This document shows positions 8,934 to 17,473 of a stretch of 64,000 nt of DNA, piece by piece. Under the pieces are notes generated by a model. The model was not told the origin of the DNA, ran no database searches, and saw only the letters and a program-made list of their open reading frames with translations. The stretch is from Allostella vacuolata (lineage in GTDB: Bacteria > Pseudomonadota > Alphaproteobacteria > ATCC43930 > Allostellaceae), in the NCBI GenBank assembly GCA_006739055.1, contig AP019702.1:2877388-2941387 (forward strand), read 5' to 3'. Position numbers and translations under genes: made by a program. Every line of letters begins with the position of its first letter. Within the stretch, counting starts at the first letter, position 1.

Positions 8934-10161
8934 GCCGGGCGTCGTTCACCGGCGCATCGTCGATCGGGAAGTGCAGCAGGGCTGCGACCAGGCCGGCGAT
9001 CGCGGTCGCGATCCACACCAGGGCATAGGACCCGGTCGCGTCGAAGGCCCAGCCGCCCAGCCACGAGCCGAGGAACGACCCGACCTGGTGGCTGAGGAAG
9101 GCGACCCCGAACAGCGTGCCGAGATGGCGCATGCCGAAGACCCTGGCCACCACGCCGCTGGTCAGCGGCACCGTGCCGAGCCACATCAGCCCCATGGCGG
9201 CCGCGAACAGGACGACCGACAGCTCGGTCTTCGGCGCCAGGAAGAAGAGCGCGATGGCCCCGCCGCGCAGCAGGTAGAGCCAGCCTAGGATCCGCTGCGG
9301 CGGGAAGCGGCCGCCCAGCCAGCCGCACCCCCAGCTGCCGATCATGTTGAAGAGGCCGATCAAGGCCAGCGCGGTGGCGCCCAGGGCGGCCGGCATCTGG
9401 CAGAGCGTGAGGTAGGCGGGCAGGTGGGTGGCGATGAAGGCGAGCTGGAAGCCGCAGGTGAAGAAGCCGAGCGTCAGCAGCACGAAGCCGCGATGGCGCA
9501 GCGCCTGGCCCAGCGCCGCCCGGAGCGGGAGCACGGTCGGCTCCGGCGGCGGCGGGCTCCGCCGTTGCGTCCGGTCCAGGACGAGGCCGAGGGGGGCGGC
9601 CGCCAGGATGCACCCGGCGAGCACGATCAGCGCGCTCGCCATGCCGGACTGGTCGGAAATCCACTGCGTCAGGGGGACGAGCACGACCTGCCCCAGGGAG
9701 CCGCCGGCGCTGGCCAGCCCCATCGCCATGCTGCGCCGGGCGGGGCTGGCGGCCCGGCCGACCGCCGACAGCACCACGCCGAAGCTGGTGCAGCTGACGC
9801 CGATCCCGACCAGCACGCCCAGCCCCAGCACCAGCATCGGGCCCGAGGTCGACAGGGCGGCGACGACCAGCCCCAGCGCGAACAGGACCGCGCCCGCGGC
9901 CACCACGGGTGCCGCCCCGAAGCGGTCGGTGGCGGCACCGGCAAAGGGCTGGGCCACGCCCCACACCAGGTTGTGGATGGCGATGGCAAAGGCGATGACC
10001 GTCACCGGCAGGCCATGGTCGAGGGAGAAGGGCCCGAGGAACAGCCCGAAGGTCTGCCGGATGCCCATCGCCGCGCTGACGATCAGCGAGCCGGCGAGGA
10101 TGGCGATCGTGGCGGGGGCGATTCCGGCGACCACCCGCCCGTCCTTCGCTGATGACGGCAT
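8899..10161 (-). CDS. MFS transporter
   Basis: A 420-residue protein with about 12 hydrophobic segments, typical of the major facilitator superfamily. The loop after TM2 has the A-motif-like GAATDRFGAAPVV, and the central loop carries basic and proline residues (DRTQRRSPPPPEP). It resembles the oxalate:formate antiporter/NarK-like group of single-polypeptide carriers; substrate unknown. Start at 10161 (MPSSAKDGR) has GGAGCAGG immediately upstream. A longer in-frame extension to 10278 would add a non-membrane arginine-rich leader and is less likely. The last 35 bases overlap the end of the AraC gene. Confidence 0.9.
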   Translation of the reverse strand: MPSSAKDGRVVAGIAPATIAILAGSLIVSAAMGIRQTFGLFLGPFSLDHGLPVTVIAFAIAIHNLVWGVAQPFAGAATDRFGAAPVVAAGAVLFALGLVVAALSTSGPMLVLGLGVLVGIGVSCTSFGVVLSAVGRAASPARRSMAMGLASAGGSLGQVVLVPLTQWISDQSGMASALIVLAGCILAAAPLGLVLDRTQRRSPPPPEPTVLPLRAALGQALRHRGFVLLTLGFFTCGFQLAFIATHLPAYLTLCQMPAALGATALALIGLFNMIGSWGCGWLGGRFPPQRILGWLYLLRGGAIALFFLAPKTELSVVLFAAAMGLMWLGTVPLTSGVVARVFGMRHLGTLFGVAFLSHQVGSFLGSWLGGWAFDATGSYALVWIATAIAGLVAALLHFPIDDAPVNDARPTPASASSAPA

Positions 10162-10218
10162 GCCTGCTCCTGTCCGCTGAACGCGTGGCCGGAAGCCTGC
10201 GTCGAGTGCAGCGGAGGT

Positions 10219-10234
10219 GTCTTGAAGGCTTGTG
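10219..10234. repeat. Second copy of the 16-bp repeat
   Basis: Identical to 8098-8113 (GTCTTGAAGGCTTGTG) and followed by related bases. Both copies lie at or near the 5' side of a transport or regulatory gene. It may be one unit of a dispersed chromosomal repeat. Confidence 0.5.
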
Positions 10235-10329
10235 CCAGGACCGCTGAGGGCGATCGCATTCCGGTCGGCCGAGAGCAAGCAGAGGGTTGCTTGAGAGGAT
10301 GCGGCGCATCGGGGCAGCCGTCGAAGCGC

Positions 10330-10416
10330 CCCTCGTCAAGCTCGGGGTGAGGGTCTTTCTTCTCCCACGACCTTTGTGCAAGGGAAGAGGCACCTCATCC
10401 CGAGCCCGGTCGAGGG
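10330..10416. repeat. Long imperfect palindrome, possible dispersed intergenic element
   Basis: The left arm at 10330-10352 (CCCTCG...GCTCGGG..TGAGG) is the imperfect inverse of the right arm at 10393-10416 (CCTCATCCCGAGC...CGAGGG). Inside, CTTCTCCC near 10359-10366 can pair with GGGAAGAG at 10382-10389, so the whole can fold into a two-level hairpin of nearly 90 bases. It lies upstream of a regulator gene and has no T-tract. Structure and location resemble the palindromic intergenic repeats known from other alphaproteobacteria. Confidence 0.55.
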
Positions 10417-10525
10417 ACGCTATGACCGGCGTGCCGGCTTCCTGCTCCCGCTCCCAAATGCCGTTCCCCTCCAGGAACGCTGCTGCTGCCTTGACTCCAG
10501 TATATTAGAGCGGCATTCTTGAATA

Positions 10526-11122
10526 ATGGATGAACAGCCATCGACGGTCGAAGAGCGGATCGCTGCGCGCCTGCGCAGCCTGCGTGCGGCGCGGGGCATG
10601 ACGCTCGATGCGCTGGCCGAGCGGGCCGGGGTCAGCCGTTCCATGATCTCGCTGGTGGAACGGGGGGAGAGCAGCCCGACCGCCTCGGTCCTCAACCGGC
10701 TCGCCACGGGGCTCGGCACCACGCTCGCCTCCCTCTTCGCGGACGACGCGCGCGTCGACGCCTCGCCGGTCGCCCGCCATGCCGCCCAGCTGGAATGGAG
10801 CGATCCGGACAGCGGCTACACGCGGCGCACTCTCTCGCCGGCCGGATATCCCTCGCCGATCGAACTGGTCGAGGTGCTCTTTCCAGCCGACGCGCGGGTC
10901 GCCTACGAGACCGCGCCGCGCTCGGTCGTGATCAGCCAGCAGGTCTGGGTGCTGGAGGGCTGCATCGAGATCACCGTCGGGCCCGACATCCACCGCCTGG
11001 AAGCGGGCGACTGCCTGGCCATGCGGGTCGACCAGCCGACCGCGTTCCGAAACCCGGCCGACCGGCCGGCCCGCTATCTGGTGGCGCTGACCACCGGCCC
11101 CGCCGCCGAACCTCGACGCTGA
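10526..11122 (+). CDS. XRE-family regulator with C-terminal cupin domain
   Basis: A 198-residue protein. Residues about 9-65 are an XRE helix-turn-helix (LRSLRAARGMTLDALAERAG, SRSMISLVERGESSPTASVL). Residues about 105-190 form a cupin (VLEGCIEITVGPDIHRLEAGDCLAMR). This HTH-cupin architecture is used by regulators of amine, amino acid and fatty-acid metabolism. The gene is followed after 24 bases by a GNAT acetyltransferase and then a DMT permease, probably co-transcribed. There is no obvious Shine-Dalgarno sequence before ATG 10526, so translation may be leaderless. Confidence 0.9.
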   Translation: MDEQPSTVEERIAARLRSLRAARGMTLDALAERAGVSRSMISLVERGESSPTASVLNRLATGLGTTLASLFADDARVDASPVARHAAQLEWSDPDSGYTRRTLSPAGYPSPIELVEVLFPADARVAYETAPRSVVISQQVWVLEGCIEITVGPDIHRLEAGDCLAMRVDQPTAFRNPADRPARYLVALTTGPAAEPRR

Positions 11123-11146
11123 GAACGACGATGCCAGAGAACGCCA

Positions 11147-11683
11147 ATGGCTGAGAGCGCCCGTGTCCGCCGCCTGTCCCCGCGGGAGGCGCAGGATGCC
11201 GTCCCCGCCTTGTCCGCCATCCTGATGGATTGCGTGGCGGGCGGCGCATCCGTCGGCTTCATGGCGCCCCTGGCCCCGGCGCGGGCCGAGGCGTTCTGGC
11301 GCCGGGTGGCCGACGGCGTGGCGTCCGCCGAGCGCATCCTGCTGGTGGCCGAGGAGCCGGCGACCGGCGTCCTGCTCGGCACGGTGCAGGTGATCCTGGC
11401 CCAGCCGGAGAACCAGCCCCACCGCGCGGACATCGCCAAGATGCTGGTCCATCGGCGCGGGCGCCGCCGGGGGCTGGGGGCGGCGCTGATGCGCGCGGCC
11501 GAAGGGGAGGCCCAGGCCGCCGGCAAGACCCTGCTGGTGCTCGACACCGCCAGCGACGACGCCGAGCGGGTCTATGCCCGCCTCGGCTGGGTCCGGGTCG
11601 GCGCCGTACCGGGCTTCGCGCTGCTGCCCGACGGGCGGCCCTGCGACACCGTCTTCTACTACAAGACCCTGGCCGCGGGCTGA
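11147..11683 (+). CDS. GNAT-family N-acetyltransferase
   Basis: A 178-residue acetyl-CoA-dependent acyltransferase. The GNAT core is seen at LLGTVQVIL, the acetyl-CoA loop KMLVHRRGRRRGLGAALM (a Q/RxxGxG/A-type motif, about residues 98-115) and the C-terminal ERVYARLGWVRVGAVPGF. The end FYYKTL is also family-typical. The substrate (amine, antibiotic or protein) cannot be inferred. It lies between the XRE-cupin regulator and a DMT permease in one orientation, so these three may form a small resistance or amine-handling unit. Confidence 0.87.
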   Translation: MAESARVRRLSPREAQDAVPALSAILMDCVAGGASVGFMAPLAPARAEAFWRRVADGVASAERILLVAEEPATGVLLGTVQVILAQPENQPHRADIAKMLVHRRGRRRGLGAALMRAAEGEAQAAGKTLLVLDTASDDAERVYARLGWVRVGAVPGFALLPDGRPCDTVFYYKTLAAG

Positions 11684-11700
11684 GCGGCGGGCAGCTGTCG

Positions 11701-12537
11701 ATGGAAGGGATCGTCGTCTGGGCGGCGCTGACGAGCGCGCTCCTCCATGCCGCCTGGAATGCGGGCGTCAAGGCGTCGCCCGACCCGCAGGGGGCGATGG
11801 CGGCCCAGGTGGTCGCATCGGGCGCCCTGTGCGCGCCCTTCCTGCTGCTCCTGCCGCTGCCGCCGGCAGAGGCGATCCCGTGGATCGCCGGCTCGACCCT
11901 GTTCAACCTGCTGGCCATGCTGGCGATGGTCCAGGGCTATGCGCTGGGCGGCGGGTTCGGCCTGGTCTACCCGCTCGCCCGGGCGACTTCGCCGCTGCTG
12001 GTGACGCTGCTGGGCACGGTCGTCGTCGGCGAGCATCTGGGGCCGGCCGGGCTGGCCGGGGTGGTGCTGGTGTCGGGCGGGGTGGCGCTGTTCGCGGCCG
12101 GCGACGGCCGCCGCCTGCCGGCGGCGCTGGCCTGTGCGCTGGCGGCCGGGACCTTCTCCGCCGCCTACGCGATCTGCGATGCCCAGGGCGCGCGCCTGTC
12201 GGCCTCGACCATGAGCTATGGGCTGGTCATGTCGGCCATCAACGCGGTCGTGTTCGGCACGGTGCACCGCCTGCGCACCGGCCTCCCGTTGTCGATCGCG
12301 CTGCGTCGCCACTGGCTGCGCGCCGGCCTGTGCGCGGCAGGCTCCATCACCTCCTACCTGCTCATCCTGTGGGTCTGGACCCGCGCCCCGGTCGCCGTCG
12401 GGGCGGCCCTGCGCGACACCAGCGTCGTCTTCGGCGCCCTGATCGCCGCGATCGTCCTGAAGGAGCGGATGACGCGCTGGCAGGTGGGCGCCGTCCTCCT
12501 GGTCGCGGCCGGCGCCGCCTTCCTGCGCTTCGCGTGA
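11701..12537 (+). CDS. EamA/DMT-superfamily permease
   Basis: A 278-residue inner-membrane protein with about ten hydrophobic segments arranged as two EamA repeats; the first starts at residue 1 (WAALTSALLHAAWNAGVKAS) and the second near LPAALACALAAGTFSAAYAI. DMT-family members export metabolites, amino acids or drugs. ATG 11701 lies 17 bases after the GNAT stop. The open frame continues upstream through the GNAT gene, but that part is only its shadow. Confidence 0.88.
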   Translation: MEGIVVWAALTSALLHAAWNAGVKASPDPQGAMAAQVVASGALCAPFLLLLPLPPAEAIPWIAGSTLFNLLAMLAMVQGYALGGGFGLVYPLARATSPLLVTLLGTVVVGEHLGPAGLAGVVLVSGGVALFAAGDGRRLPAALACALAAGTFSAAYAICDAQGARLSASTMSYGLVMSAINAVVFGTVHRLRTGLPLSIALRRHWLRAGLCAAGSITSYLLILWVWTRAPVAVGAALRDTSVVFGALIAAIVLKERMTRWQVGAVLLVAAGAAFLRFA

Positions 12538-12623
12538 CCGGATCGGCCGATCCGCTTGCGGTGGGGGCGGGCGGGCGTATCATGGCGCTGCCGGCGCGAT
12601 CGTCGGGGGAAGGGGGTGCCGCC

Positions 12624-13157
12624 ATGCCCGCTACCGGATCGAGGGCGGCCGCCATGGCCCTCATGCTCCTGCCGTTCCTGGCCCCGGGTGCCGCGGCCGA
12701 GGACTGCGACCTGCGCTGCCGCACGGGCTGCTACGGCACCAGCACCGCCGACATGTGGAAGTGCGAGGATGACCGGCGGTCCTGCGTCGCCTCCTGCCGC
12801 TCGAACGAGGGCAGCAGCGGTCCGGGCGGGCAGAGCGCGCCGGCCAGGCGGGCCTTCGGCGCCATCGCCTATTCGGCCGCGACCGGTGACCATGGATACT
12901 CCTTCGGCCACCCCAGCCGCGGGACGGCCGAACAGGTGGCGCTCGGCCATTGCCGCAACGGCCGGGAGCGGGCGCGGGATTGCGGCGTGCTGACCTGGTT
13001 CTGGAACCAGTGCGCGGCGCTGGCGATCGCCCCCGACGGCAGCCACGGCGCCGACCATGCGCCCGATGCCGGCACCGCGGATCGCGCGGCGCTGCGGGTC
13101 TGCGCCGGCTATGGCGGGGTCGGCTGCCGGGTGGTGCAGCGCTTCTGCAGCCGCTGA
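12624..13157 (+). CDS. Secreted DUF4189-type protein
   Basis: A 177-residue protein with a Sec-type signal peptide (hydrophobic stretch AAAMALMLLPFLAPGAAA, cleavage expected after AAA near residue 25). A cysteine-rich segment follows (CDLRCRTGCYGTSTADMWKC), then a domain starting FGAIAYSAATGDHGYSFG with paired cysteines that resembles DUF4189. Members are small periplasmic or secreted proteins of unknown function. ATG 12624 has a purine-rich GGGGGAAGGGGG stretch upstream. It ends 6 bases from the convergent tctA stop. Confidence 0.75.
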   Translation: MPATGSRAAAMALMLLPFLAPGAAAEDCDLRCRTGCYGTSTADMWKCEDDRRSCVASCRSNEGSSGPGGQSAPARRAFGAIAYSAATGDHGYSFGHPSRGTAEQVALGHCRNGRERARDCGVLTWFWNQCAALAIAPDGSHGADHAPDAGTADRAALRVCAGYGGVGCRVVQRFCSR

Positions 13158-13163
13158 ACCCCT

Positions 13164-14684
13164 CTACCCCGCGCCGGCCACGGGGCGGCCGCGCCGGAAC
13201 AGCCCGACGATCCGCCGCTGCATCCCCGGGATCGACCACAGGATCGCGGCCAGCGTCAGCAGGGCGAGGCCGGCGCTGATCGGCCGGGTGAAGAAGGGGG
13301 TGGGGTCGCCGCCGGTCAGCGACAGGCCGCGCAGCAGGTTCTTGTCCAGGAGGTCGCCCAGCACCAGCCCCAGGATCAGCGGCGCCATCGGGAAGTTCAG
13401 CAGCCGCATGCCGAAGCCGATCATCCCGAAGGCCAGCATGACGTAGATGTCGAAGACCCGCGAGGTGATGGCGAAGGCGCCGACGGTACAGAGCACGAAG
13501 ACGATCGGCATCAGCCGCTCGCGCGGCACCAGCAGGATCCACAGCAGGGGGCGGACCAGGGTCAGGCCGAAGAACAGCTTCATCATGTCGGCCAGCACCA
13601 GCATGGCGACGATCTGGTAGACGAACTCCGGCGTCGTCACCATCAGCATCGGGCCGGGGTTGACGTTGTGGATCAGCATCGCCGCCAGCAGGACGGCGGC
13701 TGGCGCCGAGCCCGGCACGGCCAGGGTCAGCACCGGGATGATGGCGCCCGGCACGCAGGCGCTCTCGCCGGTCTCGGCCGCCATCAGCCCCTCCACCGAG
13801 CCCTTGCCGTACTTCGCCTTCTCCTTGCTGGCGCGCCTGGCCGCGGCGTAGGAGGTCCAGGCGGCGGTATCCTCGCCCAGCCCCGGCAGCACGCCGATGA
13901 AGGTGCCGATGCCGCCCGAGCGCAGGATGGTGCGCCAGTACTTCAGCACGTCGCCGACGCGCGGGATCACCGAATCGATCTTGTTGGCGACCGCCTTGAA
14001 GGCGGGCCCGCTCATGACGTGCAGGACCTCGGCGACGCCGAAGGCGCCGACCAGGGCCGGCAGCAGGCCGATGCCGCCGGCCAGGTCGACGGTGCCGAAG
14101 GCGAAGCGCGGATAGGCGTGCACCGTCTCCTGGCCGATGGTCGCGACGAACAGGCCGAAGAAGCCGGCGATATAGCCCTTCAGCGCGTCGCCGCCCGACA
14201 GCGAGCCGGCGATGACGATGCCGAACACCGCCACCCAGAAGAACTCGTAGGAGCCGAAGGACAGCGACAGCTCGCCCAGCGTCGGGGTGAAGACGGCCAC
14301 GCACATCGTGCCGAACAGCGTGCCGAGCCACGACCCGGCGGTGGAGATGCCCATGGCGCGGCCGGCCTGGCCCTGGCGGGCGAGCGGGAAGCCGTCCAGC
14401 GTCGAGCAGGCGCTGGCCGGCGTGCCCGGGATGTTGAGCAGGATGGCGCTGCGGCTGCCGCCATAGATGGCGCCGACATAGACGCAGATCAGGATCAGGA
14501 TCGCCGAGCTGGGCGCCATGGTGTAGGTCAGCGTCGTCATCAGGGCGACGCCCATGGTCGCCGTCAGCCCCGGCAGGGCGCCGACGATGATGCCGAGCAA
14601 GGTCGCCCAGAAGACGTTGAAGAGCGTTGCACCGTTGGCGAAGCCGGCGAAGGCCTGGCCCAGCATGGCGAGGTTCTCGAGCAT
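13164..14684 (-). CDS. tctA: TctA-family large permease (tripartite tricarboxylate transporter)
   Basis: A 506-residue inner-membrane protein with about 12 hydrophobic segments, the large permease of a TTT importer that uses an ion gradient to take up carboxylates captured by TctC. Family signatures are visible: LLGIIVGALPGLTATMGVALMT near residue 30, GAIYGGSRSAILLNIPGTPAS, and the mirrored GVLPGLGEDTAAWTSYAAARR in the second half. tctB lies 12 bases upstream and tctC before that. The likely substrate is a sugar acid or dicarboxylate used by the divergent catabolic operon (inference). Confidence 0.95.
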   Translation of the reverse strand: MLENLAMLGQAFAGFANGATLFNVFWATLLGIIVGALPGLTATMGVALMTTLTYTMAPSSAILILICVYVGAIYGGSRSAILLNIPGTPASACSTLDGFPLARQGQAGRAMGISTAGSWLGTLFGTMCVAVFTPTLGELSLSFGSYEFFWVAVFGIVIAGSLSGGDALKGYIAGFFGLFVATIGQETVHAYPRFAFGTVDLAGGIGLLPALVGAFGVAEVLHVMSGPAFKAVANKIDSVIPRVGDVLKYWRTILRSGGIGTFIGVLPGLGEDTAAWTSYAAARRASKEKAKYGKGSVEGLMAAETGESACVPGAIIPVLTLAVPGSAPAAVLLAAMLIHNVNPGPMLMVTTPEFVYQIVAMLVLADMMKLFFGLTLVRPLLWILLVPRERLMPIVFVLCTVGAFAITSRVFDIYVMLAFGMIGFGMRLLNFPMAPLILGLVLGDLLDKNLLRGLSLTGGDPTPFFTRPISAGLALLTLAAILWSIPGMQRRIVGLFRRGRPVAGAG

Positions 14685-14696
14685 GGCGGCCGGGCC

Positions 14697-15254
14697 TCAG
14701 GGCAGGCGGACGAGGAAGAGCTTGGCGAAGACCAGGGTGACCGCGATGCCGGTCGCGACGCCGAGCGCCGTCGCCGTGGCGATGCGCCGGATCCGCCGCG
14801 GGGTCGGCTCGTCCTGCCACTCGAACAGCAGGACGAAGCTCGTGACGAAGACCGCCACCGCCAGCCAGAACGGCATCCGGCCGATCAGCCCGAGCGAGAA
14901 GACGAGGCAGATCGCGACCGCCGTCGCCAGGCGGCCGATGCTGGAATGGGTGAAGCCGCTGGTCGAGGCGACGTAGCCGCCGCCCGGCCGGAGCGCGCCG
15001 CGGGCGATCGAGCGGGCGGCCAGCGCGATGCCCAGGATCGCCAGCACGATGCCGTAGAAGCCGGGCACGATGCCGGGCGCGGTGAAGGGGTCGCCGCCGC
15101 GGTCGGTGAAGGTCGGCATGGCGATGGCCATGCGCAGCACCGTCAGGGCAAAGGCAAGGATGACCGCCGCCGTCGCCAGGTCGGTGCGGGGCGCCGGCTC
15201 CGGCCGGATATGGTCGGTCGGGGCCGGCGGGTCGGCGTCGGTGGCGTCGGTCAT
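14697..15254 (-). CDS. tctB: TctB-family small permease
   Basis: A 185-residue membrane protein with four hydrophobic segments and a proline-rich cytosolic N-terminus, matching the small subunit of TTT importers. The C-terminal segment FAKLFLVRLP is typical. It sits between tctC and tctA in the usual order; the 74-base gap to tctC contains a strong hairpin. Confidence 0.88.
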   Translation of the reverse strand: MTDATDADPPAPTDHIRPEPAPRTDLATAAVILAFALTVLRMAIAMPTFTDRGGDPFTAPGIVPGFYGIVLAILGIALAARSIARGALRPGGGYVASTSGFTHSSIGRLATAVAICLVFSLGLIGRMPFWLAVAVFVTSFVLLFEWQDEPTPRRIRRIATATALGVATGIAVTLVFAKLFLVRLP

Positions 15255-15285
15255 CGCGGTCGACTTCCGTGGCTCGAACGGAGTT

Positions 15286-15309
15286 GGGGCCGCCTGGATG
15301 GGCGGCCCC
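15286..15309 (-). promoter_or_regulatory. Intercistronic hairpin between tctC and tctB
   Basis: GGGGCCGCC (15286-15294) and GGCGGCCCC (15301-15309) form a perfect 9-bp stem with a 6-base loop and no T-tract. Hairpins after binding-protein genes often protect the upstream mRNA and reduce expression of the permease genes, which would give excess TctC over TctBA. Confidence 0.55.
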
Positions 15310-15328
15310 TGGGGTCGAAGGGCGGCGG

Positions 15329-16360
15329 CTACTTCAGCCGCTCGATGCCGAGCGTGTCGGGCGAGACCTTGGCCTTGCCGCCGTCGAAATAGAGCCAGGC
15401 GGTCTGGCGCACCATCTTGTAAGCCTCGTCATGCGCCTTCTGGCCGTAGATCGGCGTGAAGATGGCGCTGCGCTGGGCGGCGTAGCGCTTCATGACCTCG
15501 GAGTTGGCGATCTTCTTGTCCCAGGCCATCTGCATGGTCTTCACGACCGGCTCGGGCGTGCCCTTGGGCGACCAGATGCCGAAATAGTTCACCGGCGCGA
15601 CCAGGTTCGGGACCCACTTGGTGATCGGCGGAATCTCGCCATAGCCCTCCAGCGTGACCGGCTGCTCGCTGTAGACGACCAGCGGCCTGAGGCGCTTGCC
15701 GCGGATCATCTCGGTCATCTCCACCAGCAGCTGCGAGACCGCCGGCACCTCGCCCGAGACCGCGGCGATGACGGCCGGGTTGCCGCCGTCATAGGTGACG
15801 TGGCGGTAGTTGATGCCGGCTGCGGCCTTGATCGATTCCATCATGTTGTGGCCGGCCGAGGAGAGGCCCGCGGTGGAGATCGCGACCGGCGTGCCGCCCG
15901 ACTTCATCGCCGCGAGGAGATCGCCGAAATCCTTGTAGGGGGCGCCGGCATTGGCCGAGATGGCCGAGACGTTGGCCACCGCCAGGAACAGGTTCCAGTC
16001 GCCGAGCCCGGTGTCGAGCATCCCCAGCACCCGGTAGGTGCCGACATCGGCCGCCGCCCCGGCCGCCCAGGTGTAGCCGTCCTTGGCCGCTTCCATCGCG
16101 TTCTTGGTGCCGATCGAGCCCGACGCGCCCGGCTGGTTGACGACCACGAACTTCTGCTTCAGTTCGGCTTCCAGCTCCGAGGCGACGATGCGCGCCATCT
16201 GGTCGGTCGAGCCGCCCGCCGCCCACGGCACGATGATCGTCACCGGCCGGTCCGGCTTCCACGGATAGTCCTGGGCATGCGCGGCCGAGATCGACAGCGC
16301 CGCCGCGAGCGCCGCGCCGGCCCATTTCAGAAGGCCGGTCGCGGGAAAAATGCTGGACAT
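15329..16360 (-). CDS. tctC: TctC/Bug-family periplasmic solute-binding protein
   Basis: A 343-residue secreted receptor with a signal peptide ending in SISAAHAQD (cleavage after AHA, about residue 30). The mature part has the Bug-family opening YPWKPDRPVTIIVPWAAGGSTDQMAR and VVVNQPGASGSIGTKN. It captures a carboxylate and passes it to TctAB. The start at 16360 (MSSIFPATG) has GGGGAGG at an ideal distance on the minus strand. It is divergent from the Gfo/Idh gene with 81 bases between starts, a shared control region. Confidence 0.94.
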   Translation of the reverse strand: MSSIFPATGLLKWAGAALAAALSISAAHAQDYPWKPDRPVTIIVPWAAGGSTDQMARIVASELEAELKQKFVVVNQPGASGSIGTKNAMEAAKDGYTWAAGAAADVGTYRVLGMLDTGLGDWNLFLAVANVSAISANAGAPYKDFGDLLAAMKSGGTPVAISTAGLSSAGHNMMESIKAAAGINYRHVTYDGGNPAVIAAVSGEVPAVSQLLVEMTEMIRGKRLRPLVVYSEQPVTLEGYGEIPPITKWVPNLVAPVNYFGIWSPKGTPEPVVKTMQMAWDKKIANSEVMKRYAAQRSAIFTPIYGQKAHDEAYKMVRQTAWLYFDGGKAKVSPDTLGIERLK

Positions 16361-16441
16361 GGGTAGCCTCCCCGAAGGCATCGTTGACGGCGTGATCGTT
16401 CCGTTCCTTTGCCCCGCCCGTCAAGCCGGATCACCCGTCCG

Positions 16442-17473
16442 ATGAGATCGTCCCCCGCCATCCTCCAGGTCGGCTACGGCGCGTTCGGGGCGGTGCATCT
16501 CGACGCCTGGTCGAGCCTCGTCCCGGCGGCCGGGATCATCGTCGCCGATCCCGACCCGGCCGCCCGCGCCGCGGCGGAAGCCCGGCTGCCCGGCGTCGCC
16601 ACCGTGGCCGACTGGCGGGATGCCGTGGGGCGGGTGGGCGCGGTCGACATCCTGACCCCGACCGGGACCCACCACCCGATCGCGGCAGCCGCGATCGATG
16701 CCGGCCGGCACGTCTTCCTCGAGAAGCCGATGACGGTGGACGCGGCCGAGGCGCGCGACCTCCAGCGGCGGGCCGATGCCGCCCGCGTCGTGGTGCAGGG
16801 CGGCCTCTATTTCCGCTTCCATCCCAAGGCGCGCGCGGCCCGCGCCCTGGTCGGCGAGGGCGCGGTCGGGCGACTGCGCTTCCTCCAGGGCAGGTTCGCC
16901 GGCTTCAAGCGCGCCCGCGGCGATTCGGGCGCGCTGCTCAACGACGCGGTCCATTTCATCGACCTGTTCGGCTGGCTGACCGGCGAGCGGCCCGAGAGCG
17001 TCCATGCCGTCACCCGCGACCATTTCGGCCGCGGCTCGGAGGATCTGGCGCTGGTGACGCTGCTCTATCCGTCGGGCGTTGTCGGCCATGTGGAGACCGG
17101 CTATGTCCAGCCGGGCCGCTGGCCGGACAGCGTCGTGCCGGGGGCGATCACGTCGAAGGAGATCCAGGTGAGCGGGTCCGAGGGGGCGATCGAGATCGAC
17201 TTCGCGGCCGAGACCATGGCCCTGACCCGCGTCCGCCACGAACTGTCGGACGGCCTGTGGCGGCCGGTCTTCGCCGGCAGCGAGCCGGTTGCCGCCCCGG
17301 CGGCCGGCCCGGTCGCGGTGGTCCGGGCCGAGCTTGCCCACTTCCTCGACTGCATCGCCACCGGCCGGGCCCCCGACGCCGGGCTGGCCGAGTGCGGCAT
17401 CGACCTCGCCCTCGTGCTCGACGCCGCCCGCCGTTCGGCCGCCGACGGCGCCGTGATAAGGATTGCCTCATGA
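16442..17473 (+). CDS. Gfo/Idh/MocA-family NAD(P)-dependent oxidoreductase
   Basis: A 343-residue dehydrogenase. The N-terminal Rossmann fold has GYGAFG near residues 10-15, and the diagnostic VFLEKPMT motif (about residues 92-99) supplies the conserved Lys-Pro. GLYFRFHPKARAAR and the LLNDAVHFIDLFGWL segment belong to the substrate domain, with His in DAVHFID the likely catalytic position. The family oxidises sugars, inositols and sugar acids. Its stop overlaps the next start as ATGA, so the two are translationally coupled. Confidence 0.93.
   Translation: MRSSPAILQVGYGAFGAVHLDAWSSLVPAAGIIVADPDPAARAAAEARLPGVATVADWRDAVGRVGAVDILTPTGTHHPIAAAAIDAGRHVFLEKPMTVDAAEARDLQRRADAARVVVQGGLYFRFHPKARAARALVGEGAVGRLRFLQGRFAGFKRARGDSGALLNDAVHFIDLFGWLTGERPESVHAVTRDHFGRGSEDLALVTLLYPSGVVGHVETGYVQPGRWPDSVVPGAITSKEIQVSGSEGAIEIDFAAETMALTRVRHELSDGLWRPVFAGSEPVAAPAAGPVAVVRAELAHFLDCIATGRAPDAGLAECGIDLALVLDAARRSAADGAVIRIAS

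Larger units (their letters stand above)
10162..10525. other. 364-base non-coding region with a palindromic element
   Basis: No gene is supported here. The region carries the second copy of a 16-bp repeat (10219-10234) and a long imperfect palindrome (10330-10416). The last 35 bases before the XRE-cupin gene are AT-rich and lack a clear Shine-Dalgarno sequence; TTGACT at 10491-10496 with CATTCT 17 bases further on is a weak promoter candidate that would give an almost leaderless transcript. Confidence 0.5.

Noticed and set aside
10491-10506. Strong promoter from TTGACT and TATATT
   Set aside because: The two boxes are only 4 bases apart, far from the 16-18 needed; at most TTGACT pairs with a weak -10 further downstream.
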